The notes: generated by a model from the sequence alone, not told the origin. A stretch of DNA of 64,000 nt from Thalassotalea_F euphylliae (GCF_042682785.1 NZ_JBHUIB010000012.1:434001-498000), one strand, 5' to 3'. Counted from the first letter of the stretch, positions 34,176 to 43,911 are shown. Numbers and translations are program-made.

Positions 34176-37100
34176 ACCAGGCAAAAGAAGAGCTAACCGG
34201 CATTATTGCGTGGTTTACTCGCAATAGTGTCGCCGCCAACCTGTTGATGATGTTCATACTTATCGCAGGTTTCTTCTCTTTCCAGGGATTGAACAAAAAG
34301 ATGTTCCCTGAGTTCAACCCAAACAGCATCCAAATAGTGGTGCCACACCTTGGGGCGGCTCCTGAAGAGGTTGAACAGTCGGTTATTCTGAAAGTGGAAG
34401 AGTCGCTGGAAAATATTGAAGGGATCAAGCGCATGGTCTCACGCGCAAGCGAGGGTGTGGGCACAGTCACGGTTGAACTGCAATCGGGATACTCTTTACC
34501 TGAAAAGCTAGATGAAGTGCAGCAACAAGTTGATGCCATTACTACATTTCCTGAGCAAGCTGAAAAGCCTATTGTTACCAAACAAGAATTTAAAGGTCAG
34601 GTCATTTGGTTGTCTGTCAGTGGTGATATGGATAGACGCGCTAGACAGGTGATGGCGCAAGATATTCGCGATGAGTTAATGCAGCTACCTAGTATCAATA
34701 GTGCTGAGGTGGTGGGCAGTCGAGACTATGAAATTAGTATCGAAATATCAGAAGAAAAGCTTCAGCAATATGGCCTTACTTTTGATGAAGTGACGACCGC
34801 TGTACGTAATTCATCGATTGATTTGCCTGGTGGTACCATTAAGACCATTGGTGGTGACATCGCTTTACGTGTTGAGGGTCAAGCCTACACGGGGAAAGAA
34901 TATAGTGATTTGGTGCTGAGAACAGCGCCAGATGGCACACGTCTTGTGCTGTCTGATGTGGCTAATATTGTTGATGGTTTTGTAGAGCGAGAAGATTTTG
35001 CCAAATTTAATGGCGAGAATACATCGAGCATCATGGTGCAGTCTACAGGCGATCAAAATGACATTGAGATTGCTGATGCGGTAAAAAGCTACGTCGAAAA
35101 GAAAAATAAAACCTTGCCGCAAGGAGCCAAACTAACTGCTTGGGGGGACTCGTCATATTACCTAAAAGAACGTTTGGATATGATGATTTCCAACATGCTT
35201 GTGGGCGCGACATTGGTATTTTTAGTGCTTACTTTATTCTTGCGATTGCGAGTCGCGTTTTGGGTGATGGTGGGCATCCCTATTAGCTTCTTTGGGGCTT
35301 TCTTACTCATGCCTCTAATGGGCGAATGGTCAGTATCTATTAACCTATTGAGTTTATTTGCCTTTATTATGGTACTTGGGATTGTCGTTGATGATGCCAT
35401 AGTGATAGGGGAGAGCGCCTACACACAAATTCAACAGTCAGGGCATTCCACTGATAATGTCATTAAGGGCACCATGCGTGTGGCGATGCCTGCAACATTT
35501 GGGGTGTTGACCACGATGGCGGCCTTCGCTCCATTGCTTTTTATTGATGTCAGTTTTGCCGCATTTTTCAGAGCCATAGGGCTGGTGGTTATCTTCTGTC
35601 TTATCTTTTCACTAATCGAGTCGAAATGGATCCTCCCTGCGCATTTAGCACATATGAAATACGTGCCGCTAACAGCAGAAAATGCTAATGCCTTTGAACG
35701 CTTCCAAATGCGATTTAAAGATGGGTTAGAGCACGTTATCCAAAACGTATATCGCCCCTTTCTTCAAAAAGCGTTGGTGGCAAGGTACAACACTATCGCC
35801 ACCTTTATTGCTATTTTCCTACTATCAATTGGACTGATCGTCGGTGCCTTTGTAAAGCTTGAGGTTTTCCCTAATGTCCCGAGTGATTTTATCCAAGGTA
35901 ACTTGCAATTGGTTGATGGCAGTGCGGTAAGCGAACGTAACAAGGCGATTGAGCGTATACAAAAGGCCGCATTTGATGTCGCTGAGCGGAATAAGATTGA
36001 CGGAAAATCATTCATCAAACATTCGATGGTATTCACCAATGGTAATACTCAGGCGAGTTTCTTATTGGAGCTTGTTAAGCCTGAACATCGAGAACTCAAT
36101 GCGTACGATATTGAAAAGCAGTGGCGTGATGAGATAGGCGAAATTCCAGGAACTAAAGAGCTTCGATTCTTTGCTGGTACGAATGCTGGCGGCGGTGCAG
36201 CATTGGAGTTCCAGCTAACAGGCAAAAATGATGTTGAGTTAGAAGCAGCCGCTGAGCAGATCATGGAGAAACTAGAGGCGTATGATGGCGTTTACGACAT
36301 CCGCAATTCCTTTAGCCGCGGTTCGCAAGAAATTAAGTTGAGCATTAAGCCTGAGGCTGAAGTATTAGGTTTGACCCTACGCGACCTAGCGCGCCAAGTA
36401 CGCCAAGCATTTTATGGTGAAGAAGCGCAGCGTATTCAACGCGGGCGTGATGAGCTAAAAGTCATGGTGCGTTACCCGAAGGAAGATAGATTATCTGTAA
36501 CTGATCTAGAAGATATGTGGATACGCACTCGCACTGGTGAGCAAGTACCATTCTATCAAGTAGCTGATGTTTCTATTGGACAAGGTTTCTCTACCATCAC
36601 TCGCATTAACCAAAAGCGGTCCATCACTATTTCGGCGGACATCGATAGTGAGAAAGTAGAGTCGCGTAAGGTTATTTCTGAAATGAATGAGAAAGCAATC
36701 CCAGAAATCTTGGCCGATTTTTCATCTGTTGAATACGGTATTGAAGGAGCGAGTAAAGAGCAAGCGGACTTTATGCGTCAACTTGGTTTCGCTGCACTAG
36801 GCGCCTTATTTTTGATTTATGGGCTAATAGCGATACCTACTAAGTCATATGTACAGCCTTTGGTCATTATGTCGGTTATTCCATTCGGTATTATCGGCGC
36901 CATTATTGGCCATTTCATCATGGGTAAAACCATCAACATGATGTCTATTTACGGCTTTATTGCACTGACGGGTGTGGTTGTTAATGATAGTTTGATTTTG
37001 GTCGACTTTATCAACAAAGCAAAAGACAGTGGTAAGCGAATGATAGATGTCGTTGTTGAAGCGGGCACATTACGGTTTAGGGCGATATTGCTGACGTCAC

Positions 37101-37333
37101 TGACTACATTTTTTGGTATATTCCCGTTGTATTTCGAAACCAGTTTGCAAGCGCAATTTATCATTCCAATGGCCATTTCTTTGGGCTTTGGTATTGTCTT
37201 TGCGACTGTTATCACACTATTTTTAATTCCTGCGCTTTATATGATTAAGGAAGATATTCATAGTTTGTTTAAGCGTCGTGAATCCGAACAACTTGACGTG
37301 CTCAAGCAGAGCAACGTTGAACAAACACAATAA
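34172..37333 (+). CDS. RND efflux transporter permease (HAE1-like)
   Basis: 1053 residues, the usual RND length, with 12 membrane helices and two large periplasmic loops. The TM4 proton-relay pair is present in LGIVVDDAIVIGE (two Asp), and TM10 has the matching VVNDSLILVDF segment. The periplasmic entry segment NKKMFPEFNPNSIQIVVPHLGAAPEEVE matches the AcrB-type porter domain. It uses the proton gradient to expel drugs, detergents or metals; the substrate cannot be deduced. It overlaps the adaptor gene by 4 bp. The downstream PQQ-type gene starts 12 bp after its stop and could be on the same transcript. Confidence 0.93.
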   Translation: MNQAKEELTGIIAWFTRNSVAANLLMMFILIAGFFSFQGLNKKMFPEFNPNSIQIVVPHLGAAPEEVEQSVILKVEESLENIEGIKRMVSRASEGVGTVTVELQSGYSLPEKLDEVQQQVDAITTFPEQAEKPIVTKQEFKGQVIWLSVSGDMDRRARQVMAQDIRDELMQLPSINSAEVVGSRDYEISIEISEEKLQQYGLTFDEVTTAVRNSSIDLPGGTIKTIGGDIALRVEGQAYTGKEYSDLVLRTAPDGTRLVLSDVANIVDGFVEREDFAKFNGENTSSIMVQSTGDQNDIEIADAVKSYVEKKNKTLPQGAKLTAWGDSSYYLKERLDMMISNMLVGATLVFLVLTLFLRLRVAFWVMVGIPISFFGAFLLMPLMGEWSVSINLLSLFAFIMVLGIVVDDAIVIGESAYTQIQQSGHSTDNVIKGTMRVAMPATFGVLTTMAAFAPLLFIDVSFAAFFRAIGLVVIFCLIFSLIESKWILPAHLAHMKYVPLTAENANAFERFQMRFKDGLEHVIQNVYRPFLQKALVARYNTIATFIAIFLLSIGLIVGAFVKLEVFPNVPSDFIQGNLQLVDGSAVSERNKAIERIQKAAFDVAERNKIDGKSFIKHSMVFTNGNTQASFLLELVKPEHRELNAYDIEKQWRDEIGEIPGTKELRFFAGTNAGGGAALEFQLTGKNDVELEAAAEQIMEKLEAYDGVYDIRNSFSRGSQEIKLSIKPEAEVLGLTLRDLARQVRQAFYGEEAQRIQRGRDELKVMVRYPKEDRLSVTDLEDMWIRTRTGEQVPFYQVADVSIGQGFSTITRINQKRSITISADIDSEKVESRKVISEMNEKAIPEILADFSSVEYGIEGASKEQADFMRQLGFAALGALFLIYGLIAIPTKSYVQPLVIMSVIPFGIIGAIIGHFIMGKTINMMSIYGFIALTGVVVNDSLILVDFINKAKDSGKRMIDVVVEAGTLRFRAILLTSLTTFFGIFPLYFETSLQAQFIIPMAISLGFGIVFATVITLFLIPALYMIKEDIHSLFKRRESEQLDVLKQSNVEQTQ

Positions 37334-37345
37334 TGGTATATTTGT

Positions 37346-38488
37346 ATGTTAAGTAAACTAAAACACATCACTTTAGCATCCAGCATTATGATGCTTTCAT
37401 CAGCATGTGTTGCTTTTCAAGGTCCAGAAATTGATTTGGCAGAGAGTGGTAACCGATACACAGCCAGTACTATTGTCAAAGGTGTTGAGGTTCCATGGGG
37501 AATGACTCAGTTGCCTAATAGCGATATTTTGGTGACAGATAGAAAAGGTGAATTACGTCTGATTCGCGAAGGTAAGTTGGTTGAGCAACCAGTACAAGGT
37601 TTACCACCAGTTGTAGCGGGAGGTCAGGGTGGCTTGCTCGATATAGTATTGCACCCTGATTACGGAAAAAATGGCTGGCTATACATGACAATGAGCAGCC
37701 CAGAAGGCGAAGGAGAAGGCAATAACACGGCTTTGTATCGCGCCAAATTTGATGGTGAAAAGGTGTCGTTAAAAGATGCAGAGATGCTTTATAAAGGCAG
37801 CGACAACACCACAAAACGTCACCACTACGGCAGCCGTATCGCCTTTGATAACAATGGCTATGTCTTCTTTTCAATAGGCGATCGTGGCGAACGTGATGTG
37901 AAGCCGCAGGATTTATCTATTGATGGTGGTAAAGTATATCGTCTGCACGATGATGGTCGTGTGCCAAAAGATAACCCGTTTGTGGGCCAAGAAAATACGA
38001 GACCTGCGACTTATTCATACGGTCATCGTAATCCGCAAGGAATGGCAAAGCACCCTGAAACAGGCAAAATTTGGTCGCATGAACATGGCCCTCGTGGTGG
38101 TGATGAGATTAATATCATCAAGAAAGGTGTGAACTATGGTTGGCCTGTTATCACGTACGGTGTTAATTACAGCGGCACATCAATTACTGATTTAACCGAA
38201 AAGCCGGGGATGGAACAGCCTGATTGGTATTGGGACCCGTCTATTGCACCATCTGGTATGGTGTTTGTGACTAGTGATAAGTACCCAGAATGGAAAGGTA
38301 AACTCCTGATAGGTTCACTTAAATTTCATTACTTGGTTTTAATGGATGTTGACGGTGACAAAGTAACGGGTCAATCAAAAATGTTTGAAGGCATTGGTCG
38401 AGTACGCAGTATTATGCAAGGTCTAGATGGCTACCTTTATGTTGGCGTAGACGGCGGCGGCATAAAGCGCATAGAGCCGAAAGCGTAA
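37346..38488 (+). CDS. PQQ-dependent aldose sugar dehydrogenase (YliI-like) lipoprotein
   Basis: 380 residues. The N-terminus has a lipobox-like LSSAC (Cys21), so it is probably a lipoprotein at the periplasmic side. The rest is a six-bladed glucose/sorbosone dehydrogenase propeller: start VEVPWGMTQLP, His in KRHHYGSRIAF, the YSYGHRNPQGMA strand, WSHEHGPRGGDEINI and GKLLIGSLKFHYL. YliI-type enzymes oxidise aldoses with PQQ, which many bacteria must import. No PQQ synthesis genes are in the window. It follows the RND pump by 12 bp; this may be operon fusion rather than shared function. Confidence 0.9.
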   Translation: MLSKLKHITLASSIMMLSSACVAFQGPEIDLAESGNRYTASTIVKGVEVPWGMTQLPNSDILVTDRKGELRLIREGKLVEQPVQGLPPVVAGGQGGLLDIVLHPDYGKNGWLYMTMSSPEGEGEGNNTALYRAKFDGEKVSLKDAEMLYKGSDNTTKRHHYGSRIAFDNNGYVFFSIGDRGERDVKPQDLSIDGGKVYRLHDDGRVPKDNPFVGQENTRPATYSYGHRNPQGMAKHPETGKIWSHEHGPRGGDEINIIKKGVNYGWPVITYGVNYSGTSITDLTEKPGMEQPDWYWDPSIAPSGMVFVTSDKYPEWKGKLLIGSLKFHYLVLMDVDGDKVTGQSKMFEGIGRVRSIMQGLDGYLYVGVDGGGIKRIEPKA

Positions 38489-38493
38489 ACCTG

Positions 38494-38517
38494 AAGCGGA
38501 CAATAGTCCGCTTTTTT
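38494..38517 (+). terminator. Rho-independent terminator after the sugar dehydrogenase
   Basis: An 8-bp perfect stem (AAGCGGAC/GTCCGCTT), a 4-base loop and six T's, 5 bp beyond the stop codon. It closes the possible efflux-dehydrogenase transcript. Confidence 0.85.
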
Positions 38518-38542
38518 CATAATAAATAAAACAATAATTGAT

Positions 38543-39850
38543 ATGCCCTTAACGACTTATTCGCTATGCCTAATGCTGTTGATATCTTTGTTCAGTATCC
38601 GTGCATTCGCAGCACAGGTTGATGTTGAAGATCCGCACATTTGCAGTACGACTGATAAGAATTTTCCAGCGCTTTTCTCTTCACCCAAATCTAGCAATGA
38701 AGCGCTAGTCAATGCCATTAAGTTGCACTGTTCTGACAAGTACCAAGAATCAGCCGGCATCATGGCACCGTTATTACAAAACCCGGTAGGTCTCGAAGTG
38801 AAAACCGTGTCTTATGCCTATATCTTGCAAAGTATTAATCTGAACAACACCGATCATCCTGATGCGTGTTCTATCGCTAAACTCTCCATGGTGCATGCAA
38901 ATGAAAGCGCGAGTGATTTACTTCGTATACGCTCAGAGCTGAACTATTTTTCGTTTTGTGATGTCTATGCAGACAACACGCCGTATGCGTTAGAGCGCTT
39001 GTATGAGTTAAGCGCAGAGGCTTCCGCACTTGAAAATGACTATATTGCCTTAACCATCTACAACCAACTTTCATACGTGTACTACATGTTAGACCAAAAT
39101 CAGTTATCGGCAGAGGCATTGGAACAGGCACTATTAATTAGTGAGGCAATGAAGGCTGACGATTACTTTGTCACCCTCTACAACATGATTGATGCCTACC
39201 TAGAAAGTGGCGAATTAAATATAGCGAATCAACATATCGCAAAGTTTGAACAACGGTTGACTGACAAAAACAGCGTGTGGGAAACGTTTTTACTATCGTA
39301 CGCAAAAATGCACCATGCCTTTCAGGCAGGTGACTATGAGCAGGTTATGGCGTTGAGTGAACGGACGAACACTTTGTTTCCTCAAGACTCTTCTTCTTTC
39401 CAGCAAAAGTTAGCCTCTTTACAAGGCATCGCTTGTTTGCGCTTAAATAAAATTGAATGTGCAAAGCGACACTATGAAGAGACATTGGCGAATATTGATA
39501 TACCGTCTATGTCACGCCCTGTAACGCTTGAATTTATTGCGATGTGGTTGGTTAACGAAAAAGCTTGGGAGAAAGCGAGCGAAGTGCAGAATAGATACAT
39601 CGCCGTTGTTAATGAGCGATATCAAAAACAGCAACAAGCCGCTAAAGTACTTGGTGTAGCAAAGTTAAACAATGAAGTGATTAGGTTAAATGCTGAAAAA
39701 GCGAGAAAGCAACTTACCTATCAACATGAAATAAACCGTCTTTATTTGATTGGTATTTTGGTACTTGCTGGTATATCTATTGTGTTTGCTATCGCTTATC
39801 TGCGGGTAAAAGCCAAGCAGCAACCGCGCGTGTATCGCAAAAGCCGTTAG
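38543..39850 (+). CDS. Membrane-anchored TPR protein
   Basis: 435 residues: signal peptide (1-22), a periplasmic region of degenerate TPR-like helices (about 60-340, for example LTIYNQLSYVYYMLDQNQLSAEALEQAL and CLRLNKIECAKRHYEETLAN), a coiled coil (about 355-395, AKLNNEVIRLNAEKARKQLTY), one membrane helix (about 397-418) and a short basic tail. This is the input half of the TPR-diguanylate cyclases common in the group, but the GGDEF output domain is missing: translation stops 15 residues past the helix. No ribosome site is obvious. The absent output could reflect loss or a partner-dependent sensor. Confidence 0.65.
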   Translation: MPLTTYSLCLMLLISLFSIRAFAAQVDVEDPHICSTTDKNFPALFSSPKSSNEALVNAIKLHCSDKYQESAGIMAPLLQNPVGLEVKTVSYAYILQSINLNNTDHPDACSIAKLSMVHANESASDLLRIRSELNYFSFCDVYADNTPYALERLYELSAEASALENDYIALTIYNQLSYVYYMLDQNQLSAEALEQALLISEAMKADDYFVTLYNMIDAYLESGELNIANQHIAKFEQRLTDKNSVWETFLLSYAKMHHAFQAGDYEQVMALSERTNTLFPQDSSSFQQKLASLQGIACLRLNKIECAKRHYEETLANIDIPSMSRPVTLEFIAMWLVNEKAWEKASEVQNRYIAVVNERYQKQQQAAKVLGVAKLNNEVIRLNAEKARKQLTYQHEINRLYLIGILVLAGISIVFAIAYLRVKAKQQPRVYRKSR

Positions 39851-39856
39851 CGCGGT

Positions 39857-40699
39857 TTATGCAATATTCTCGTTAAGGTCTTCCATAATATCTTGAAAGT
39901 CATACTCATCGCAGTCTAGTGCAGTAAATACGCTGTCTTGGACATATGCCCAGTCCGATGAAGGTCGAAAGTACTTGTGCTCATGTACAATGTTTTCGGC
40001 CATTTTCAAAATAGCAAATAAGGTTTGTTCTTCCGAACCATCGAGTTTCTCGAGAAAGTCACGATCGTGGTGACGCAATATTAGTTGGCAGATATCTACC
40101 GGCAATCGCCAAGAGGTTGCGACATAATACCCAATCGTTGCGTGATTAACCTGATAAACGCTTTCTTCAATATCAGGTAATGGCTCACTGGGCGTTTTAT
40201 CTGCATGGTCAAGAGTCTCTTGATAATCTTTGTATTTCATTGCCATGACAGGTATGCCGCAGTCATGAAATAAACCTAACGTAAATAGCTTTTCTTTTGC
40301 GACGCGACGTCTCAACTTTTGGCCGATGTAGACGGCTGCATTCGCTATATTGGTCGCATTATCCCAAAAACCTTCTAGTGCAATACTGCAGTCTTTTTGG
40401 CTGATGCTACTGCGAATTAAACTGCTTGTTACTAGTGTCACAATGCCATTCATACCAATGTATTTCACTGACTTAGGAATATCAGCGATACTGCGCGCTA
40501 AGCCGTACATTGGGCTATTAATCGTCTTTAATATTTTCGCACTGACCGAAACATCTTGCGCTATTAAAGCGGCAATCTCATCTAAATCAGGATCAGGCTC
40601 ACTAACCTTTTCTTGCAACGCTAGCAATAAGGTGGGTTGGGCAGGAACAGTAAATCCTCTGCCTATATCTTTAAGAACAGACTCGTCTACTTTGAGCAT
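39857..40699 (-). CDS. HDOD domain protein
   Basis: 280 residues, nearly all one HDOD domain (about 15-210): VPAQPTLLLALQEKVSEPDPDLDEIAALIAQDVSVSAKILKTINSPMYGL, then IGMNGIVTLVTSSLIRSSI and GLFHDCGIPVMA. HDOD proteins are HD-like domains without phosphodiesterase residues and usually act in signalling. The HD-like pair His-Asp in GLFHDCG is present. Convergent with the TPR gene, with only 6 bp between stop codons. Confidence 0.8.
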   Translation of the reverse strand: MLKVDESVLKDIGRGFTVPAQPTLLLALQEKVSEPDPDLDEIAALIAQDVSVSAKILKTINSPMYGLARSIADIPKSVKYIGMNGIVTLVTSSLIRSSISQKDCSIALEGFWDNATNIANAAVYIGQKLRRRVAKEKLFTLGLFHDCGIPVMAMKYKDYQETLDHADKTPSEPLPDIEESVYQVNHATIGYYVATSWRLPVDICQLILRHHDRDFLEKLDGSEEQTLFAILKMAENIVHEHKYFRPSSDWAYVQDSVFTALDCDEYDFQDIMEDLNENIA

Positions 40700-40864
40700 A
40701 AATAGAGCGTATTAACTACAGCATAGTAATGAAATTATCTTACTAAATAACAAATCCGCTGTATTGTCAAAAAACGAATAAATCTGTGTATAAAATATAT
40801 TTTGTGGCTACCGTTGCTACGTAAATTCTCGTAAACTCAGAAAAAATATAATCTGGGAATAATC

Positions 40865-41740
40865 ATGAAGCGTTGTGCAATATTAACCATGGATAGCCTT
40901 GACGACTTTGAGGCATATGATGACTTATTAGAAAAGCCGCTAGCAGAACTGGGCTGGCAAATGGAAATGGTGTCTTGGCGGGAGCCTAACGTTAATTGGG
41001 ATCAATATGATGCAGTTGTTATTCGCTCCCCTTGGGATTATCAAGATGATGCTGACGCATTCATGACGGTGCTTGAAGACATTGATAACTCGAGTGCCCA
41101 TTTAGAAAATTCGATAGATATTGTTCGTTGGAATATCGATAAACTTTATTTAAAAGAGTTAGAAGACAGTGGAGTCGCTATTGTTCCCACCATTTGGAGA
41201 GAGTCTTTTGATGCGAATGAAATATCTACGTTCTTCAGTGATTTAGGTGTTGACCAAATTGTATTCAAGCCGAGAATTAGTGCGAATGCAGATAATACCT
41301 TCTGGGTCACTAAAACGAACTATAAGTCAAAATTAGCCGATATGGAGAAAGCGTTCGCTACACGTAACTTCATGGTGCAACCGTTTGTGCACAGTGTGAT
41401 AGAGGAGGGGGAATTCTCTATGTTCTATTTCGATGGACACTATAGCCACGCTATTTTGAAAACACCTAAAAAAGACGATTTTCGCGTTCAAGAAGAGCAT
41501 GGTGGTCAGTTGCTATCCGTCGAGCCTGAGTCAGAATTATTGCGCTGTGCTAAAGCGTCGCTAGAAGCGATTGACTCGATGCCACTCTACGCTCGTGTTG
41601 ACTTGGTAAGGTATCAAGACTCCTTTGCTTTGATGGAAGCTGAGCTTATTGAGCCCTCTCTATACTTCAATATGGATGAAAAGTCGGCAGCACGATTTGC
41701 TAAAGCATTTGTCGATAAAATGCAGCGAATTACTTTATAA
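40865..41740 (+). CDS. ATP-grasp domain enzyme
   Basis: 291 residues. The pattern is that of the glutathione-synthetase-like ATP-grasp group: VVIRSPWDYQDD at the N-domain, NIDKLYLKELEDSGV, the Lys strand IVFKPRISANADN, the QPFVHSVIEEGEFSMFYFDGHYSHA segment and the metal-ligand ending YARVDLVRYQDSFALMEAELIEPSLYF. It should ligate a carboxylate to an amine or thiol with ATP. Product unknown. It has a clear GGAATAATC ribosome site and stands alone. Confidence 0.82.
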   Translation: MKRCAILTMDSLDDFEAYDDLLEKPLAELGWQMEMVSWREPNVNWDQYDAVVIRSPWDYQDDADAFMTVLEDIDNSSAHLENSIDIVRWNIDKLYLKELEDSGVAIVPTIWRESFDANEISTFFSDLGVDQIVFKPRISANADNTFWVTKTNYKSKLADMEKAFATRNFMVQPFVHSVIEEGEFSMFYFDGHYSHAILKTPKKDDFRVQEEHGGQLLSVEPESELLRCAKASLEAIDSMPLYARVDLVRYQDSFALMEAELIEPSLYFNMDEKSAARFAKAFVDKMQRITL

Positions 41741-41838
41741 GAATGATGAATGGCGGGTATTGAAGGATTAGTGGTGGTTGAATACTCGCCGATTCTTGGG
41801 TAGCTTAATATGTAACAAAATAATAATAAGGGACTATT

Positions 41839-43299
41839 GTGACGTTAAAAGTACTCGCTACCACATTATCCATACTGCTTGTTGTTGGCTGCGCTTCTAC
41901 AACAGAAGATGCTACGCCACAAAGTGATTTAATTGTTCTTAAATACTACCCCGACTGTGAATATAAAGTCTTAGGTATGGTCAGTGGCCGAAGCGGTATT
42001 GTCGAGGGTGACAAAAACTATAACGAAACCATGCTATATAAGCGTCATGTCAGCTTTAAAGGAGCGAAAGGAACGCCAGAACAAGCGGCTGAACAAGCAA
42101 AACAAAGGGCGGAAAAGTTAGGTGCTGATGCCATTGCTATCGTCGAATATAAAGGCAGTAAGCAACGACTTAAACTTGGTAAAGGGCGCGCTGTTGATGC
42201 AGAAAAGCATATCATGCGTGCTGAAGCCATAAAATTGTGTGATGACGACGGCATAAAAATTAACGAACCTAATGATCGTATCGTTAAATACAATCAGCAT
42301 GGTGCAAGAAACCATGGCAAAAAATTTAGCACCCAGATAGCGTTCGACATGCTAAAAGTCGATCAGGCGCAGCAAACAACAAAAGCTGAAGGTTTGTTGA
42401 GTGAAAATATCCAGGTAAATGGCAACGTTTTGGGCATGCCATTAGGGATTTCTAAAGCGCAGCTATTGAAGCAGTTAGGTGACCCATCTGCGATCGTCAG
42501 TATCGATAAAACCAAACAAGCCTTTTTTTATGGTCGTAAACAGTTGTTTGTTATCAACAACAATAAAGTCGTTGGTTTTCAACGAGCGACATTCTTACTT
42601 TCTCCTCATTTGAGTAACCGCATTCCTTACCATGATGAATATGATGAAATGTCATTAACCATCAATGGTGATATTCGGCTAGAGCAATCGCTACCCCGAG
42701 TCGCTGAATCACTTAACTTAAAGGCGCCGAAATTGCGTAACGATAAACTGACGCTGCAAAGCCAGACGAAAACCACTCAGCTCAGCTTTATCCGCAAAAG
42801 TGGCCTTCACGACAATGTAAATAGTTATACGCTTGACGGTGTTTCAGTATTTATCAAAGGTGAAAAGAATTTTGATTGGACAACGATTGCGAAAGCCAAA
42901 AATAAGGCAACTTTCCTCGATCTGAAGCAAGGTATACTGGAAAGCAAGCCAGGCTTACACAAAGCTGATGTGATTGCGGCTTTGGGATTGCCTACGCTAT
43001 CTATTCAAAAGTCTGATACCAAAGATACCTGGGTGTATGGCGACAATTTAATTGTCGATTTCTTACGGGATGGAATGTTGCGATATACGCTTGAGTCGAG
43101 TAAATCTCGTCACAGTAAACCTAAATGCACCCAATGCCTATATTTGGGTCAACCTAAAAGAGAAATACCTAATCAGTACGTAAAAGCGCGCATGCAAAAT
43201 CAAATAACTGTGGAAAGTAATGGTTTTTCTTATCTGGTCGCGTTTTCAGAGCAGTCACAGCGCATTGATGATATTCAGGTATACGTAAAAACACATTAA
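41839..43299 (+). CDS. Lipoprotein with RcsF/YbjQ-like and two BamE-like regions
   Basis: 486 residues, starting at GTG 41839 after AAGGG. The lipobox LVVGC gives Cys18. Residues about 28-135 (CEYKVLGMVSGRSG, then AAEQAKQRAEKLGADAIAIVEY) resemble the YbjQ/RcsF-type fold, in which GADAI is characteristic. Two later regions look alike: VLGMPLGISKAQLLKQLGDP (about 197) and SKPGLHKADVIAALGLP (about 370), each followed by a strand with YG (FFYGRKQLFV, WVYGDNLIV), the pattern of SmpA/BamE-type domains. Function is inferred only as envelope-associated. The gene stands alone, 98 bp after the ATP-grasp gene. Confidence 0.65.
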   Translation: MTLKVLATTLSILLVVGCASTTEDATPQSDLIVLKYYPDCEYKVLGMVSGRSGIVEGDKNYNETMLYKRHVSFKGAKGTPEQAAEQAKQRAEKLGADAIAIVEYKGSKQRLKLGKGRAVDAEKHIMRAEAIKLCDDDGIKINEPNDRIVKYNQHGARNHGKKFSTQIAFDMLKVDQAQQTTKAEGLLSENIQVNGNVLGMPLGISKAQLLKQLGDPSAIVSIDKTKQAFFYGRKQLFVINNNKVVGFQRATFLLSPHLSNRIPYHDEYDEMSLTINGDIRLEQSLPRVAESLNLKAPKLRNDKLTLQSQTKTTQLSFIRKSGLHDNVNSYTLDGVSVFIKGEKNFDWTTIAKAKNKATFLDLKQGILESKPGLHKADVIAALGLPTLSIQKSDTKDTWVYGDNLIVDFLRDGMLRYTLESSKSRHSKPKCTQCLYLGQPKREIPNQYVKARMQNQITVESNGFSYLVAFSEQSQRIDDIQVYVKTH

Positions 43300-43359
43300 G
43301 TCAGAGAGGCTTGATTGCATTCAAACCACTGAGGTGAAATTTCCAGTAGGCATAAAAAA

Positions 43360-43380
43360 GCCCACTCTAAAAGAGTGGGC
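43360..43380 (-). terminator. Intrinsic terminator, best oriented to the minus strand
   Basis: A 9-bp perfect stem (GCCCACTCT/AGAGTGGGC) with a 3-base loop. The A-run on its left gives a T-run only when read on the minus strand, so it fits a minus transcript coming from the receptor and element. On the plus strand there is no T-run, although it lies just after the lipoprotein gene. Confidence 0.65.
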
Positions 43381-43549
43381 AAAAGGGTTTTGCGAGGTTC
43401 TGGGACTACAGCAATGTCATTTAAAAAAGAGAGCAAATTTTAACTAACACCAGTCCATTTACACGCCGTCAAAGTGTGATACCCCTTACTGGGTCAAGCT
43501 TGGGGTATCCGTATGTTTCCACAGAGAGCATTTGTGAAAACAAACTCTT

Positions 43550-43813
43550 ATACCAATTGAATTATATATTTTATCACTCAGCGATATTTAAAAGACTCAT
43601 AGGCAAGGCATTAATTGCAGATAAGGGTTACTCCCTTGTCAAAATCAATAACGCTGTATATGAGTCTTTTAAAATCGTCCTCGGGAGCTCGTCAGGAAAG
43701 TGATAACTTCACAAATTTCTTGGTTGGAGAATAACTACAACGGCATCAATTTGCTTTGTTCTAACTTTCCTGAAGTAGCTCTGAGCTGGTTAAATATTTA
43801 TATCAATTGGTAT
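43550..43813. mobile_element. MITE-like element with terminal inverted repeats
   Basis: The ends read ATACCAATTGA and its complement TCAATTGGTAT, with looser matching for about 30 bp inward. A flanking TTA on each side may be a 3-bp target duplication. Two internal inverted repeats are visible: 43582-43601 with 43659-43677 (CGAT-TTTAAAAGACTCATA) and 43692-43700 with 43765-43773 (TCAGGAAAG). A small hairpin (AGGG/CCCT) lies at 43624-43636. There is no transposase, so it would be a non-autonomous element mobilised in trans. A 75-codon frame inside is not considered real. Confidence 0.65.
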
Positions 43814-43911
43814 TACTTACAGTAAGCAAGGTGCTCAGCCAAAGGGCGACGACGATGAGGGCACACGTGTCGCCACCCTATGGTGAGCTGCTTGGAACTG
43901 TATAAATTCCT

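Larger units (their letters stand above)
43300..43911. other. Intergenic region with a terminator and a MITE-like element
   Basis: 612 bp without a convincing gene. It holds a GC-rich hairpin (43360-43380) and a 264-bp inverted-repeat element (43550-43813). Between them is unremarkable sequence. Downstream of the element, 43820-43911, I see only a short hairpin (CCACCCTATGGTG), which may help end the receptor transcript. Confidence 0.55.

Noticed and set aside
43476..43703. 75-codon frame inside and beside the MITE-like element
   Set aside because: It crosses the element's left end and is only an accident of the inverted repeats.
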